Below are positions 15,739 through 23,862 of a stretch of 33,108 bases of DNA, piece by piece. The position numbers were made by a program, and so were the translations under genes. The notes beneath the pieces are model-generated. The model had not been told where the DNA came from. It searched no databases and saw only the letters and a list, made by a program, of their open reading frames with translations. Position 1 is the first letter of the stretch; every line of letters starts with the position of its first letter. This DNA is from Dehalococcoidia bacterium (GTDB lineage: Bacteria > Chloroflexota > Dehalococcoidia > E44-bin15), in the NCBI GenBank assembly GCA_004376075.1, contig SOJQ01000016.1, positions 1-33,108 of the forward strand. Direction: 5' to 3'.

Positions 15739-16482
15739 ATGTCCTATGAGACCATTATCTATGAGAAGAAGGGGCAAATTGGCTATCTCACCCTCAACCG
15801 CCCCCAGGTGGATAACGCGATAAACGCTCAGATGGCTAAAGAGTTGGCCGACGTGTGCCAGAGGATTAACCAGGATGAAGAGGTTAGCGTGGTGATTTTT
15901 ATGGCGGATGGAGATAATTTTTCCTCAGGGTGCGACCCTCAAGAGAGGGAGGCGGCAGGCGAGGCCTCCGCTGCGATAGCGAGCGTTGAGCGAGTGGTGA
16001 TCGCTGCCATCAATGGGGATGCCTTGGGCGAAGGGTTGGAGTTGGTTTTAGGCTGCGATATAAGGGTTGCCTCTGAGGGAGCGAGGTTTTGCTTCCCCCA
16101 TACCAGTTACGGGCTGATCCCCGGGGCAGGGGGAACCCAAAGGCTGCCTCGCCTTGTGGGAAAGGGCAAAGCCTTGGAGATGATCCTCACCGCCGAACCT
16201 ATCGATGCCCAAGAGGCTTTTCGAACGGGATTAGTTAATAAGGTAGTCCCGTCTGAACGGCTTCTTCAAGAGGCGGAGGAGATGGCAAAGAGGATAATCC
16301 CCAGGGGTCCCATCGCCTTGAGGTATGCTAAAGAGGCGGTAAATAAGGGCCTTGACCTCACCCTGGAGCAGGGGCTGAGGCTGGAAGCCGACCTCTACTT
16401 CCTTATTCAAACCACCGAGGACAGGATGGAGGGGATCAGGGCTTTCCTGGAGAAGGGGTCTCCCCAGTTCAAAGGGGGATGA
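15739..16482 (+). CDS. enoyl-CoA hydratase/isomerase family protein lacking one catalytic glutamate
   Basis: This is a crotonase-fold protein of 247 residues. The CoA/oxyanion segments DNFSSGCDPQE (about 59-69) and INGDALGEGLELVLGCDIR (about 91-109) are present, as is GLIPGAGGTQRLPRLVG (125-141). In classical hydratases two glutamates act, at the positions of rat Glu144 and Glu164. Here Glu101 fills the first, but the second, exactly 20 residues on, is His121 (PHT in place of the usual PE). Water addition may therefore be changed or lost, and an isomerase, hydrolase or other crotonase reaction is possible. It overlaps the PHP gene downstream by ATGA. It is a paralogue of the second crotonase at 17938, sharing RGPIA.RYAKEA near the C-terminus. 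Confidence 0.88.
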   Translation: MSYETIIYEKKGQIGYLTLNRPQVDNAINAQMAKELADVCQRINQDEEVSVVIFMADGDNFSSGCDPQEREAAGEASAAIASVERVVIAAINGDALGEGLELVLGCDIRVASEGARFCFPHTSYGLIPGAGGTQRLPRLVGKGKALEMILTAEPIDAQEAFRTGLVNKVVPSERLLQEAEEMAKRIIPRGPIALRYAKEAVNKGLDLTLEQGLRLEADLYFLIQTTEDRMEGIRAFLEKGSPQFKGG

Positions 16483-17003
16483 GAATCGCTGAAATGAAGC
16501 TGAAGCTGGACCTACACACCCACTGTTATGAGGCCACGGGCTATCGTGCCCCATCCCTGGAGATCGTAAGGCAAATCGTGGATCAGATAAAGGCAAGAGG
16601 ACTTGATGGCATCGCCATCACTGAGCACTGGGACAAGGATTATGGATTCAAGGTAAAGGAGATTGTGGAGCAATTCTTTAATAACGAGGTGCTGATCATC
16701 CCCGGTCGGGAGGTCGATGTGAAGGAGCATCAGGAGGTGGAGCTTTACCTGCCCAATGGCTCCACCTTTCGCTTTCTAGCCCACCCAGGCTTTCCCGTGA
16801 ATTCCTACATCATTGAGGATGTCCAGGGCATCGAGATCGAAAATGGGCTGCATAACTGGCATATAAACAAGGAGAGGGTGAGGGAGCTGGCGGAGGAGCA
16901 TGGCCTTCTCCTCTTAAAGAACAGCGATGCCCACTTCATAAGCCAGATTGGCCAGTACTACAACGAGATCTCCCTTGAGGAGCTCATCGCCCGCGCCAAG
17001 TAG
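16479..17003 (+). CDS. PHP-domain metal-dependent phosphoesterase-like protein
   Basis: This 174-residue protein has PHP-domain motifs: LDLHTHC (metal-binding histidines, about 10-16), GIAITEHWD, IPGREVDV, LAHPGFP and NSDAH near the C-terminus. The motifs suggest a trinuclear-metal hydrolase acting on a phosphoester, but the substrate cannot be read from the sequence. It is shorter than many PHP phosphatases (often about 220-280 residues) and looks like a minimal single-domain form. The start overlaps the crotonase stop by ATGA; an internal ATG at 16494 is a possible alternative. A short gap with a hairpin separates it from the dehydrogenase gene. Confidence 0.83.
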   Translation: MRIAEMKLKLDLHTHCYEATGYRAPSLEIVRQIVDQIKARGLDGIAITEHWDKDYGFKVKEIVEQFFNNEVLIIPGREVDVKEHQEVELYLPNGSTFRFLAHPGFPVNSYIIEDVQGIEIENGLHNWHINKERVRELAEEHGLLLLKNSDAHFISQIGQYYNEISLEELIARAK

Positions 17004-17027
17004 GCTATTTCTATCAGTCCTCTAGGG

Positions 17028-17058
17028 GGTCGCCAAGCGACCGAAAAGCTTTTATAAT
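17028..17058 (+). promoter_or_regulatory. inverted repeat and candidate promoter before the dehydrogenase gene
   Basis: GGTCGC-CAA-GCGACC (17028-17042) is a perfect 6-bp inverted repeat in the gap after the PHP gene. A TATAAT box (17053-17058) follows. The 17-base-spaced -35 (TCGCCA) is poor and lies inside the repeat, so the repeat could be an operator-like site or a weak hairpin. No T-run follows it directly. Confidence 0.4.
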
Positions 17059-17104
17059 TGTATGAAAGGGGAACACAAATGGAAGCAAAGGAGCGATTGT
17101 TAAG

Positions 17105-17872
17105 ATGATCCTATCAAAGTTTGCGCTAACCGATAGGGTGGCCATTGTGACCGGGGCCGGTAGGGGCATTGGGAAGGGTATTGCCTTGGGGTTTGCCCAG
17201 GCTGGGGCTCATGTTGTTGCTTGTGCTCGAACGGTGGAGCAGATTGAGGCCACCGCAGAGGAGATTCGCGCTCTGGGAAGAAAGTCTCTTGCTATTCCCA
17301 CCGATGTTCGAGAGAGTGAGCAGGTGGATGACATGGTGAGGAAGACCGTGGAGGAATTCGGGCGGATCGATATCCTGGTCAACAACGCTGGTGGCCTCTT
17401 TGTAGTGGCTGTCCTGGACATGAGCGAGAGGGCTTGGGATGCCATCATTCGCGAGAACCTAAAGAGCGTTTTCCTATGTAGCAAAGCGGTTGCCAAGGTG
17501 ATGGTTGAGCAGAAGAAGGGCAGCATTGTTAACCTCGCCTCTATGGCTGGTCGCACTGGGTCTCCGGGAATGGCTCACTATGGGGCGGCTAAGGCGGGGA
17601 TTATCAATTTGACCCAGTCGCTGTCGGCGGAGTGGGCCCCCTACAAGATTCGGGTCAACGCCATAGCACCGGGCCCTGTTTGGACGCCAGGAGCTCCCAT
17701 AGTCTGGCCCACCCCTGAGGTGCAAGCTCAAGTCGTCAGCCGGGTTCTATTGGGGCGTTTCGGACAGCCTGAGGACATTGCGGCGGCGGCCATCTATCTT
17801 GCCTCCGATGCCTCGGACTGGGTCACCGGTCAGACCTTTGAGATCAATGGTGGACCGGCAATTCAAGTCTAA
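17105..17872 (+). CDS. short-chain dehydrogenase/reductase (FabG-like)
   Basis: This classical SDR of 255 residues uses NAD(P)H to interconvert an alcohol and a ketone. The cofactor motif TGAGRGIG lies at 16-23, NNAG at 93-96, and the active-site tetrad is Asn118, Ser146, Tyr159 and Lys163 (YGAAK). The C-terminal segment GQPEDIAAAAIYLASDASDWVTG is typical, with INGG near the end. Position between two crotonases suggests a 3-hydroxyacyl-CoA or related acyl substrate. Fatty-acid synthesis FabG activity is the alternative, but no other fab gene is present. GGAG lies 11 bases upstream of the ATG. Confidence 0.9.
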   Translation: MILSKFALTDRVAIVTGAGRGIGKGIALGFAQAGAHVVACARTVEQIEATAEEIRALGRKSLAIPTDVRESEQVDDMVRKTVEEFGRIDILVNNAGGLFVVAVLDMSERAWDAIIRENLKSVFLCSKAVAKVMVEQKKGSIVNLASMAGRTGSPGMAHYGAAKAGIINLTQSLSAEWAPYKIRVNAIAPGPVWTPGAPIVWPTPEVQAQVVSRVLLGRFGQPEDIAAAAIYLASDASDWVTGQTFEINGGPAIQV

Positions 17873-17937
17873 AAGCATCGCCCTTGCCGCCCCTTCATAA
17901 TGTTTCCTTGAAAAGATTGTGGTAAGATATTAACAAT

Positions 17938-18723
17938 ATGAACCCCTTTGACACTATTATCTACGAAAAAAAGGATGGCATCGCCTATGTCACCCTCAAT
18001 CGCCCTGAGGCGCTGAATCGCTACAACATCCAGATGCGCGACGACATTTATCAGGTGCTCACCGCCATCAGGGACGACCCCGAGGTGATGGTGGTCATCC
18101 TTAAAGGGGCCGGGGAGAGGGCCTTCTCCGTTGGCGCTGACCTCAGCGAGTTTGGCACCGCCCCCTCTCCTGTGATCGCCCGCCAGGTGAGGTGGGAGCG
18201 CGATGTCTGGGGTCTTTTTTCAAGCTTAAAACAACCTCTCATTGCGGCAGTTCATGGTTTTGTTCTCGGCTCCGGCGTGGAGGTGGCCCTATTTTGCGAT
18301 ATAAGGATCGCCTCTGAGGACGCCATTTTTGGCCTGCCCGAGGTCTCCCTGGGCGTGATCCCGGCAGCGGGGGGCACTCAGACCTTGCCCCGAATGATCG
18401 GCAGGGGGAGGGCTCTGGAGATGCTCCTCACCAGCAACCGCATCGATGCCAAAGAGGCTTATCGCATCGGGCTGGTGAACATGGTGGTTCCTAGGGAGGA
18501 ACTTTATCCCACCGCGGACGAGATAGCGAAAAAGATCATGTCCCGCGGCCCTATCGCCGTAAGGTATGCTAAAGAGGCCATAAATCGGGGGCTTGATCTC
18601 ACCCTCGAGGAGGGGCTGGCCCTGGAGAGGAAACTTGCCGCCCTTGTGGCAAAGACGGAGGACGCCGCGGAGGGGCTGAAAGCCCTCGCCGAGAAAAGGC
18701 CGCCTCGGTTCAAGAATATGTAA
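17938..18723 (+). CDS. enoyl-CoA hydratase/isomerase with both catalytic glutamates
   Basis: This crotonase-fold protein has 261 residues. The oxyanion/CoA segments AFSVGADLSEF (about 62-72) and VHGFVLGSGVEVALFCDIR (105-123) are intact. Glu115 and Glu135 (LPE) occupy the two catalytic positions, 20 residues apart as in rat crotonase, so hydratase activity is expected. VIPAAGGTQTLPR follows. No Shine-Dalgarno sequence precedes the ATG (the upstream bases are TAACAAT). It is a paralogue of the crotonase at 15739. The probable role is hydration of a 2-enoyl-CoA, followed by oxidation by the neighbouring dehydrogenase. Confidence 0.92.
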   Translation: MNPFDTIIYEKKDGIAYVTLNRPEALNRYNIQMRDDIYQVLTAIRDDPEVMVVILKGAGERAFSVGADLSEFGTAPSPVIARQVRWERDVWGLFSSLKQPLIAAVHGFVLGSGVEVALFCDIRIASEDAIFGLPEVSLGVIPAAGGTQTLPRMIGRGRALEMLLTSNRIDAKEAYRIGLVNMVVPREELYPTADEIAKKIMSRGPIAVRYAKEAINRGLDLTLEEGLALERKLAALVAKTEDAAEGLKALAEKRPPRFKNM

Positions 18724-18737
18724 GAGGAGGTGGAACC

Positions 18738-19517
18738 ATGGGGAAGGAATTAGAGGAGCTTATCGAGGAAACGGCAGAACTGATCGTCAGTTCCAAGAAG
18801 CTGGTGGTGTTTACCGGGGCTGGGGTGAGCACAGAGTCGGGCATACCCGACTTCAGAAGCCCGGGGGGCATCTGGTCCAAATTCAATCCCGACGATTTCA
18901 CCTACCAGAAGTTCCTCAAGGATCCGAAGGTGAGGAAGAGGCAGTGGCAGATGTTCAGCATGTTCCGCATGATAGACCTGGTGCAACCGAATCCAGCCCA
19001 CTACGCCATCGCCGAGCTGGACAAACTGGGAAAGCTGGATTGCGTGATCACCCAGAACGTGGATGGCCTCCATCAAAAGGCGGGGGTCCCTGAGGAGAAG
19101 GTGATCGAGCTTCACGGCACCACCAGGTGGGTTAAATGCCTGGGCTGCGGCAAGCGCTACCCTATGTCGGAGATCGCAAAGAGGTTGGAGGCGGGTGTGG
19201 AGGAGCCTGTTTGCGACGATTGTGGGGGCATCCTCAAGTCGGCGACCATCTCCTTTGGGGAGCCGATGCCGGTGAAGGAGACCAGCGAGGCGGAGCGCTG
19301 CTCCCGAGAGTGCGACCTGATGATGGTGGTCGGCTCCTCCCTGGTGGTCTATCCAGCGGCCTATATGCCCATCTACGCCATGGAATCGGGGGCAAAGCTG
19401 GTGATCATAAACGTAGGAACTACCTCTATGGACCGCTTTGCCAATGTCCGTATCAATGAAAAGGCGGGGGAGGTGATGTCCAAGATCCTGGAGCGGGTGA
19501 AAAGCAGGCTTGCCTAG
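18738..19517 (+). CDS. NAD-dependent protein deacylase, sirtuin (Sir2/CobB family)
   Basis: Sirtuins remove acyl groups from protein lysines using NAD. The 259-residue protein has the NAD motif FTGAGVSTESGIPDFRSPGG (25-44), TQNVDGLHQKAG (105-116), the catalytic His126 in ELHGT, and a zinc ribbon of Cys134/137 and Cys159/162. SFGEPMP and VVGSSLVVYPAA complete the family set. AGGAGGTGG lies just before the ATG and crt2 ends 14 bases upstream, so it is co-transcribed with the crotonase. It may reverse lysine acylation caused by acyl-CoAs made by its neighbours, or control the ligase that follows. Which acyl group it prefers cannot be told. Confidence 0.93.
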   Translation: MGKELEELIEETAELIVSSKKLVVFTGAGVSTESGIPDFRSPGGIWSKFNPDDFTYQKFLKDPKVRKRQWQMFSMFRMIDLVQPNPAHYAIAELDKLGKLDCVITQNVDGLHQKAGVPEEKVIELHGTTRWVKCLGCGKRYPMSEIAKRLEAGVEEPVCDDCGGILKSATISFGEPMPVKETSEAERCSRECDLMMVVGSSLVVYPAAYMPIYAMESGAKLVIINVGTTSMDRFANVRINEKAGEVMSKILERVKSRLA

Positions 19518-19583
19518 TTTTCCCCTGACGGAGCAGGGTGGGGAATGATAATGTATCTGAGGCTGAAAATTGAGAGGTAAAGC

Positions 19584-21143
19584 ATGAACACTACTGAATT
19601 TCTCATGATAACCTCTGCCATCTGCCCCGATAGGCCAGCGATAATCTTCGAGGGAAAGAAATTCACCTTTAGCGAACTAAGCGAAAGGGTGAACAGGCTG
19701 GCTAACGCCTTAGTGGACCTGGAGATAGAGAAGGGGGAAAGGGTCGCCATTCTGCAGGTGAACTGCAGCCAGTATGTGGAGGTCTACTACGCGGTGGCAA
19801 AAATAGGGGCCATCTTCGTCCCTTTGAACTTCAGGGCAAAGAGAGATGAGCTCGTCTATATGCTTAATAACTCAGAGGCATCCACCCTCTTTGTCGGCGA
19901 GCGCTATGTCCAACTGGTGAACTCGATGTGCCCCGATCTTCCCCTGGTAAGGCATTACATCTCCATAGAAGGCAAACAAGAGGGCATGCTCGACTACGAG
20001 GAGCTATTGGCCTCCGCCTCCGATGAGGAGTTGTTCACCGATATCGCCGATGAGGATATCACTTTGCTGATGTATACTGCGGGAACTACCGGTTTGCCCA
20101 AAGGGGTGCCCTTGAGCCACAATAGCTTTAGCCTTTATGTTCTGGAGAATGTTAACCCCGCCGATCCGGAGATAGAGGAGACAAACCTCTTAACCATGCC
20201 CCTCTACCATGTAGCTGGGGCTCAGGCGATGCTGGCGGCCACCTATGGAGGGAGATCGCTGGCGATGATGAGGCAGTTTGAGGTCAACGAGTGGCTGGAG
20301 ACGGCGCAGCGGGAGAAGGCGAACCGAGCGATGCTGGTGCCCACCATGCTGAAGCGGGTTATCGACCACCCCGACCTCGATAAATATGACCTCTCCAGCC
20401 TGAAGGTGATCACCTATGGTGCTGCCCCGATGCCCTTTGAGGTGATCAAGAAGGCTATCGAGCTTTTCCCCGGGGTCAACTTCATAAACGCCTTCGGGCA
20501 GACGGAGACCGCCTCCACCATCACCACTCTAGGTCCTGATGACCATATTATCGAGGGGACGGAGGAGGAGAAGGAAAAGAAGCTGAGACGGCTCACCTCC
20601 TCTATCGGCAGACCGATGTCCGATGTGGAGATAAAGATCATCGACGATGCGGGCAATGACCTGCCTCCTGGGGAGGTGGGTGAGATCGTCGCCAGGGGTC
20701 CCCGGGTGATGAGCGGATACTGGAAGGATGCTGAGAAAACGGCGAAGGCGATCACCGCCGATGGCTGGCTCCACACCGGCGATATGGGCTATATGGATGA
20801 GGAGGGCTACTTCTATCTCGCCGCTCGAGCCGACGACCTGATCATCAGGGGAGGGGAGAACATCTCCCCTGATGAGGTGGAGAACGTACTTTATTCCCAC
20901 GCCGCCGTTGAGGAGGCGGCGGTGATCGGTGTCCCCGATCCTGAATGGGGTCAGGAGCCCAGGGCGATCGTGGTGCTCAAAGAGGGGAAGACCGCCACCG
21001 CTGAGGAGCTCATCGATTTCTGCCGCGAGAGGCTGGCCAGCTTCAAGAGGCCGCGCTCCGTGGTCTTCACCGACGAGCTTCCCCGCACCAGCACGGGCAA
21101 GGTGCTGAAGAGGATCCTTCGCGAGGAGTATGGAGCCCCTTAA
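19584..21143 (+). CDS. acyl-CoA synthetase (AMP-forming fatty-acid--CoA ligase)
   Basis: This ANL-superfamily ligase of 519 residues activates a carboxylic acid with ATP and CoA. The phosphate-binding motif MYTAGTTGLPKG lies near residues 163-174, NAFGQTETAS near 297, HTGDMGYMDEEGYFYLAAR near 396, GGENISPDEVE near 424, and the C-terminal catalytic Lys506 in STGKVLKR. The substrate is probably a medium- or long-chain or aromatic acid. It is the last gene of the plus-strand acyl-CoA cluster, following the sirtuin gene by 66 bases. The C-terminal lysine is a common target of acylation control by sirtuins, so the pairing may be regulatory. Confidence 0.92.
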   Translation: MNTTEFLMITSAICPDRPAIIFEGKKFTFSELSERVNRLANALVDLEIEKGERVAILQVNCSQYVEVYYAVAKIGAIFVPLNFRAKRDELVYMLNNSEASTLFVGERYVQLVNSMCPDLPLVRHYISIEGKQEGMLDYEELLASASDEELFTDIADEDITLLMYTAGTTGLPKGVPLSHNSFSLYVLENVNPADPEIEETNLLTMPLYHVAGAQAMLAATYGGRSLAMMRQFEVNEWLETAQREKANRAMLVPTMLKRVIDHPDLDKYDLSSLKVITYGAAPMPFEVIKKAIELFPGVNFINAFGQTETASTITTLGPDDHIIEGTEEEKEKKLRRLTSSIGRPMSDVEIKIIDDAGNDLPPGEVGEIVARGPRVMSGYWKDAEKTAKAITADGWLHTGDMGYMDEEGYFYLAARADDLIIRGGENISPDEVENVLYSHAAVEEAAVIGVPDPEWGQEPRAIVVLKEGKTATAEELIDFCRERLASFKRPRSVVFTDELPRTSTGKVLKRILREEYGAP

Positions 21144-21180
21144 CGAGGTTGAGCATAGAGAGGAATCGACCTTTAACATG

Positions 21181-21201
21181 AGGCAGCCACAAAGGCTGCC
21201 T
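21181..21201. terminator. hairpin between convergent genes
   Basis: AGGCAGCC and GGCTGCCT form an 8-bp perfect stem around ACAAA, 37 bases after the ligase stop. There is no strong T-run on either strand, so it is a weak or bidirectional terminator candidate. The rest of the 173-base gap holds a further GC-rich imperfect repeat near 21247-21275 and nothing else that I can name. Confidence 0.45.
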
Positions 21202-21316
21202 TGCAATTAGCGCAAAAAGGATGTGGAGAGTAGAATGGTATTTATCCCGGAGGCCAAGGAGGCTCCCCGGGGGAGGTAACGTCCTTGAGCCGGGGCAGGA
21301 GCACGCCTTGTAAAGG

Positions 21317-23323
21317 CTACTGCTGAATTGCGCTCTCCACAAGCTCGGCGATGTCCATCGCCTTTAGATATTCCGTTGCCTCCTTTGCCTTTATGCCATC
21401 CTCAAACATTTGAAGGCAATAGGGGCAGGCGGAAGCCAGGATATTGGCTTTGGTTTTGAACGCCTGATCGGTGCGCATCTCGTTAATTCTGGTGCCGATC
21501 CTCTCCTCCATCCACATCCTTCCACCACCACCGCCGCAGCAAAAGCTCTTACTGCGGCGACGCTCCATCTCCACCATATGGAGCTGAGGGATAGCCTTCA
21601 GGATATTTCTAGGGCTGTCATAGATGTCGTTGTGCCGTCCCAGGTAGCAAGCATCATGATAGGTTATGGTTTTGCCCACACCATTTATCAGTTTTAACTT
21701 TCCTTGCTTTAGCAACTCGGCAATAAACTGGGAGTGGTGGAAAACGTCGAATTCGCTGCCAAATTGAGGGTATTCATTCTTTAGGGTATTATAGCAATGG
21801 GGGCAGGTGACGACCACCTTCTTCACCCCATAGCCCTTAAGGGTCTCAATATTTTTAAGCGCCTGCATCTGGAAGAGGTATTCATTACCCAGGCGGCGCG
21901 CCGGCTCGCCGCAGCAGGTCTCCTCCTCACCCATTATTGCGAAGTCGACCCCCGCCGCCTTGAGCACCCTGGCAAAGGCGCCAGCCACCTGCATATTTCT
22001 GTCCTCCAGAGTAGCGGCACAGCCTACCCAATAGAGCACATCCACATCCCTATCCTCTGAGAGGAGCTTGAGGTCAAGCCCCTGGCACCAGTCCATCCTT
22101 GTGGTCGTGGTTCCTCGGCAACTGTGACCTCTGTCCTCGATGCATCTCAGGACGCCCTCAGCGGTGTCGGGGATCACAGCCTGCTCCAGCACCAGATTGC
22201 GGCGCAGGTCGATGATCTTATCGATATGCTCCACAAAGACGGGGCATACCTCCTGACAGGCGAGGCAGGTAGTGCAAGCCCAGATCTCATCCTCAGTTAT
22301 TATATCGCCAATCAGAGAGGTATCAGGGTTTCCGCCATTGCCTTTCTTAGCGAGCAGACTGGGACCCACCTTAAGCCAATGCCTTTTGAGGTCCTGGATC
22401 ACCTTCTTCGGGGAGAGGGGCTTCCCGCTAAGATAGGCGGGGCAGTTGTCCTGACAGCGACCGCAGCGGGTGCAGGAGTCGAGGTCGAAGAGCTGCTTCC
22501 AGGTGAAGTCATTGATCTTCGCCACCCCATAGGTCTCAGCCGTCTCCAGGTTGATGGGCACCAGCGCCCCCTTGGGACGCATCGACCTGAAGAGCACGTT
22601 GAAGGGGGCGACAACGATGTGCGCCAGCGAGGAGAAGGTGAGGGCGACATAGACTATGGCTCCTAAAGTAAGGGCCACATGAAACCACCACAAGCTCATA
22701 TGCAGGGTTAGCAGTGTGGCGGCGGAAAGCCCGCTGAAGATTTTGGCAACCATCCACCCTCCGGGCGACCATACCTCCCATGGAGGGTTGAGCGCTGCAA
22801 TGCGAAGCCCTTCGATGATGAAGCCGGTGAGCACAATGAGGAAGACCAGAGCTAGGGCGATGGCATCCTCGGCTTTATTGTCCAGCCTATCGGGTTTTTG
22901 AATGTATCTCCTGTAGGCGGCGATGATGACCCCAGCGAGCACCAGTATGCCGAAGACGTCCACAGCTAAAGAGAGCCCCAGATAGGGAGCACCTGCTAAC
23001 CCTCCTATGGCATAGTGGGTTATGAAGTCTATAGCTGCTGCCAGCAAAAAGATTATACATCCCCAGAAGATGAGGAAGTGTATTATCCCTGGGTAGGGGT
23101 CCCTGAGGAAGCGCCTGTGGATGAGGCCATCCACTACGCCAGTGACCACAAAGGACCAGATGCTTTTCCCTATGTTCTCAAACCTGTTGTCCGGCTGCCC
23201 TAGGCGCCAAAGGCGGTAGCGTTTGTAAACCGCATAGGCAAGGATTATTGCCAGGGGGATAAGCAAAGAATAAAGGATGTATCCATAGTGCCCAATATTC
23301 CAGAATATCTCCCTGGTTGGCAT
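21317..23323 (-). CDS. membrane HdrD-like Fe-S oxidoreductase, probable ETF:menaquinone oxidoreductase type
   Basis: This 668-residue protein fuses three parts. Residues 1-245 form a NarI-like membrane cytochrome-b section with about six helices and several histidines (for example 82, 103, 208, 215) that could ligate heme. Residues 280-365 carry two [4Fe-4S] motifs (Cys284/287/290/294 and Cys350/353/356/360). Residues 428-668 hold two CCG domains: GCAAT with ETCCGE and TCPHC, then HDACYLGRHN with FCCGGGGGR and ACPYC, as in HdrB/HdrD and GlpC. This layout matches membrane enzymes that pass electrons from electron-transfer flavoprotein to menaquinone in beta-oxidation. No etfAB lies in the window. 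It converges with the acyl-CoA cluster. AGAGGAG precedes the ATG. Confidence 0.88.
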   Translation of the reverse strand: MPTREIFWNIGHYGYILYSLLIPLAIILAYAVYKRYRLWRLGQPDNRFENIGKSIWSFVVTGVVDGLIHRRFLRDPYPGIIHFLIFWGCIIFLLAAAIDFITHYAIGGLAGAPYLGLSLAVDVFGILVLAGVIIAAYRRYIQKPDRLDNKAEDAIALALVFLIVLTGFIIEGLRIAALNPPWEVWSPGGWMVAKIFSGLSAATLLTLHMSLWWFHVALTLGAIVYVALTFSSLAHIVVAPFNVLFRSMRPKGALVPINLETAETYGVAKINDFTWKQLFDLDSCTRCGRCQDNCPAYLSGKPLSPKKVIQDLKRHWLKVGPSLLAKKGNGGNPDTSLIGDIITEDEIWACTTCLACQEVCPVFVEHIDKIIDLRRNLVLEQAVIPDTAEGVLRCIEDRGHSCRGTTTTRMDWCQGLDLKLLSEDRDVDVLYWVGCAATLEDRNMQVAGAFARVLKAAGVDFAIMGEEETCCGEPARRLGNEYLFQMQALKNIETLKGYGVKKVVVTCPHCYNTLKNEYPQFGSEFDVFHHSQFIAELLKQGKLKLINGVGKTITYHDACYLGRHNDIYDSPRNILKAIPQLHMVEMERRRSKSFCCGGGGGRMWMEERIGTRINEMRTDQAFKTKANILASACPYCLQMFEDGIKAKEATEYLKAMDIAELVESAIQQ

Positions 23324-23370
23324 AGCTTTCTCCTCTTTCCTTCAAAAATTCCTCCAATTCAACCTTTGAA

Positions 23371-23399
23371 AGTGTATCATATCGCAATCGCTCTGCCAA
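23371..23399 (-). promoter_or_regulatory. promoter for the Fe-S oxidoreductase gene
   Basis: On the minus strand TTGGCA (23394-23399), a 17-base spacer and TACACT (23371-23376) lie about 48 bases before the ATG at 23323. Confidence 0.65.
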
Positions 23400-23408
23400 G
23401 GAAATGCC

Positions 23409-23437
23409 TTGTTAATCGACCGAGCCTGGAATATAAT
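23409..23437 (+). promoter_or_regulatory. promoter for the 130-residue unknown gene
   Basis: TTGTTA (23409-23414), a 17-base spacer and a perfect TATAAT (23432-23437) lie 29 bases before the ATG at 23467. The site is back-to-back with the oxidoreductase promoter. Confidence 0.7.
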
Positions 23438-23466
23438 CTGGCTAGCATCCTTTCGAAGGAGGGAGC

Positions 23467-23859
23467 ATGGCAGAAAAGGACCCTCTAACCAGGAGGGCAA
23501 AGGCAGACATTATGCTAAAGAGAACCGCCTCACAGCTAAGGGAGATGCTTCATGAGGCAGCGGGGGAACTGGACCCCTTCCCTTTTTTCATGGGGAGTTT
23601 CTTTATCAGGGCCATTGAGGCGGAGCCTGGGGGGGCCACAAAAGGGGAGCGGGGCTGCGTGGTTGTTTGCCCCGACGGCGAGCTCTACGAATACATCTAC
23701 ACGATAACGGTTGGTGGTCCCTTTCCGGAGCCCTCTCGCAAGGAGGAGACCAGGGAGCTGGACCTGCCCCCTCAAGATTATATCCCTTATGCCTACAATG
23801 CCCTTTGTGAGATCACCAGGTTGCTCCTGGAGAGTCAGGAATCGGGGTCATCGCCTTGA
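23467..23859 (+). CDS. hypothetical protein, 130 residues
   Basis: I do not recognise this protein. It is soluble with no signal peptide. The N-terminal 35 residues are charged and helical (KADIMLKRTASQLREMLHEA), then comes a beta-rich middle with FFMGSFFIRAIEAEP and GCVVVCPDGELYEYIYTI, and a short C-terminal helix. The gene is supported by a good promoter, by GGAGGG spaced before its ATG, and by normal codon use. It stands alone on the plus strand, divergent from the Fe-S oxidoreductase and converging on moaC with a 3-base gap. Confidence 0.75.
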   Translation: MAEKDPLTRRAKADIMLKRTASQLREMLHEAAGELDPFPFFMGSFFIRAIEAEPGGATKGERGCVVVCPDGELYEYIYTITVGGPFPEPSRKEETRELDLPPQDYIPYAYNALCEITRLLLESQESGSSP

Positions 23860-23862
23860 GGT

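Noticed and set aside
17062-17103. Thirteen-codon frame ending just before the dehydrogenase ATG, a possible leader peptide
   Set aside because: No amino-acid bias, no ribosome site and no attenuator follow it; chance is the simpler view.
20529-21206. Minus-strand frame of 225 codons
   Set aside because: It is antisense to the conserved C-terminal part of the acyl-CoA ligase and has no recognisable domain.
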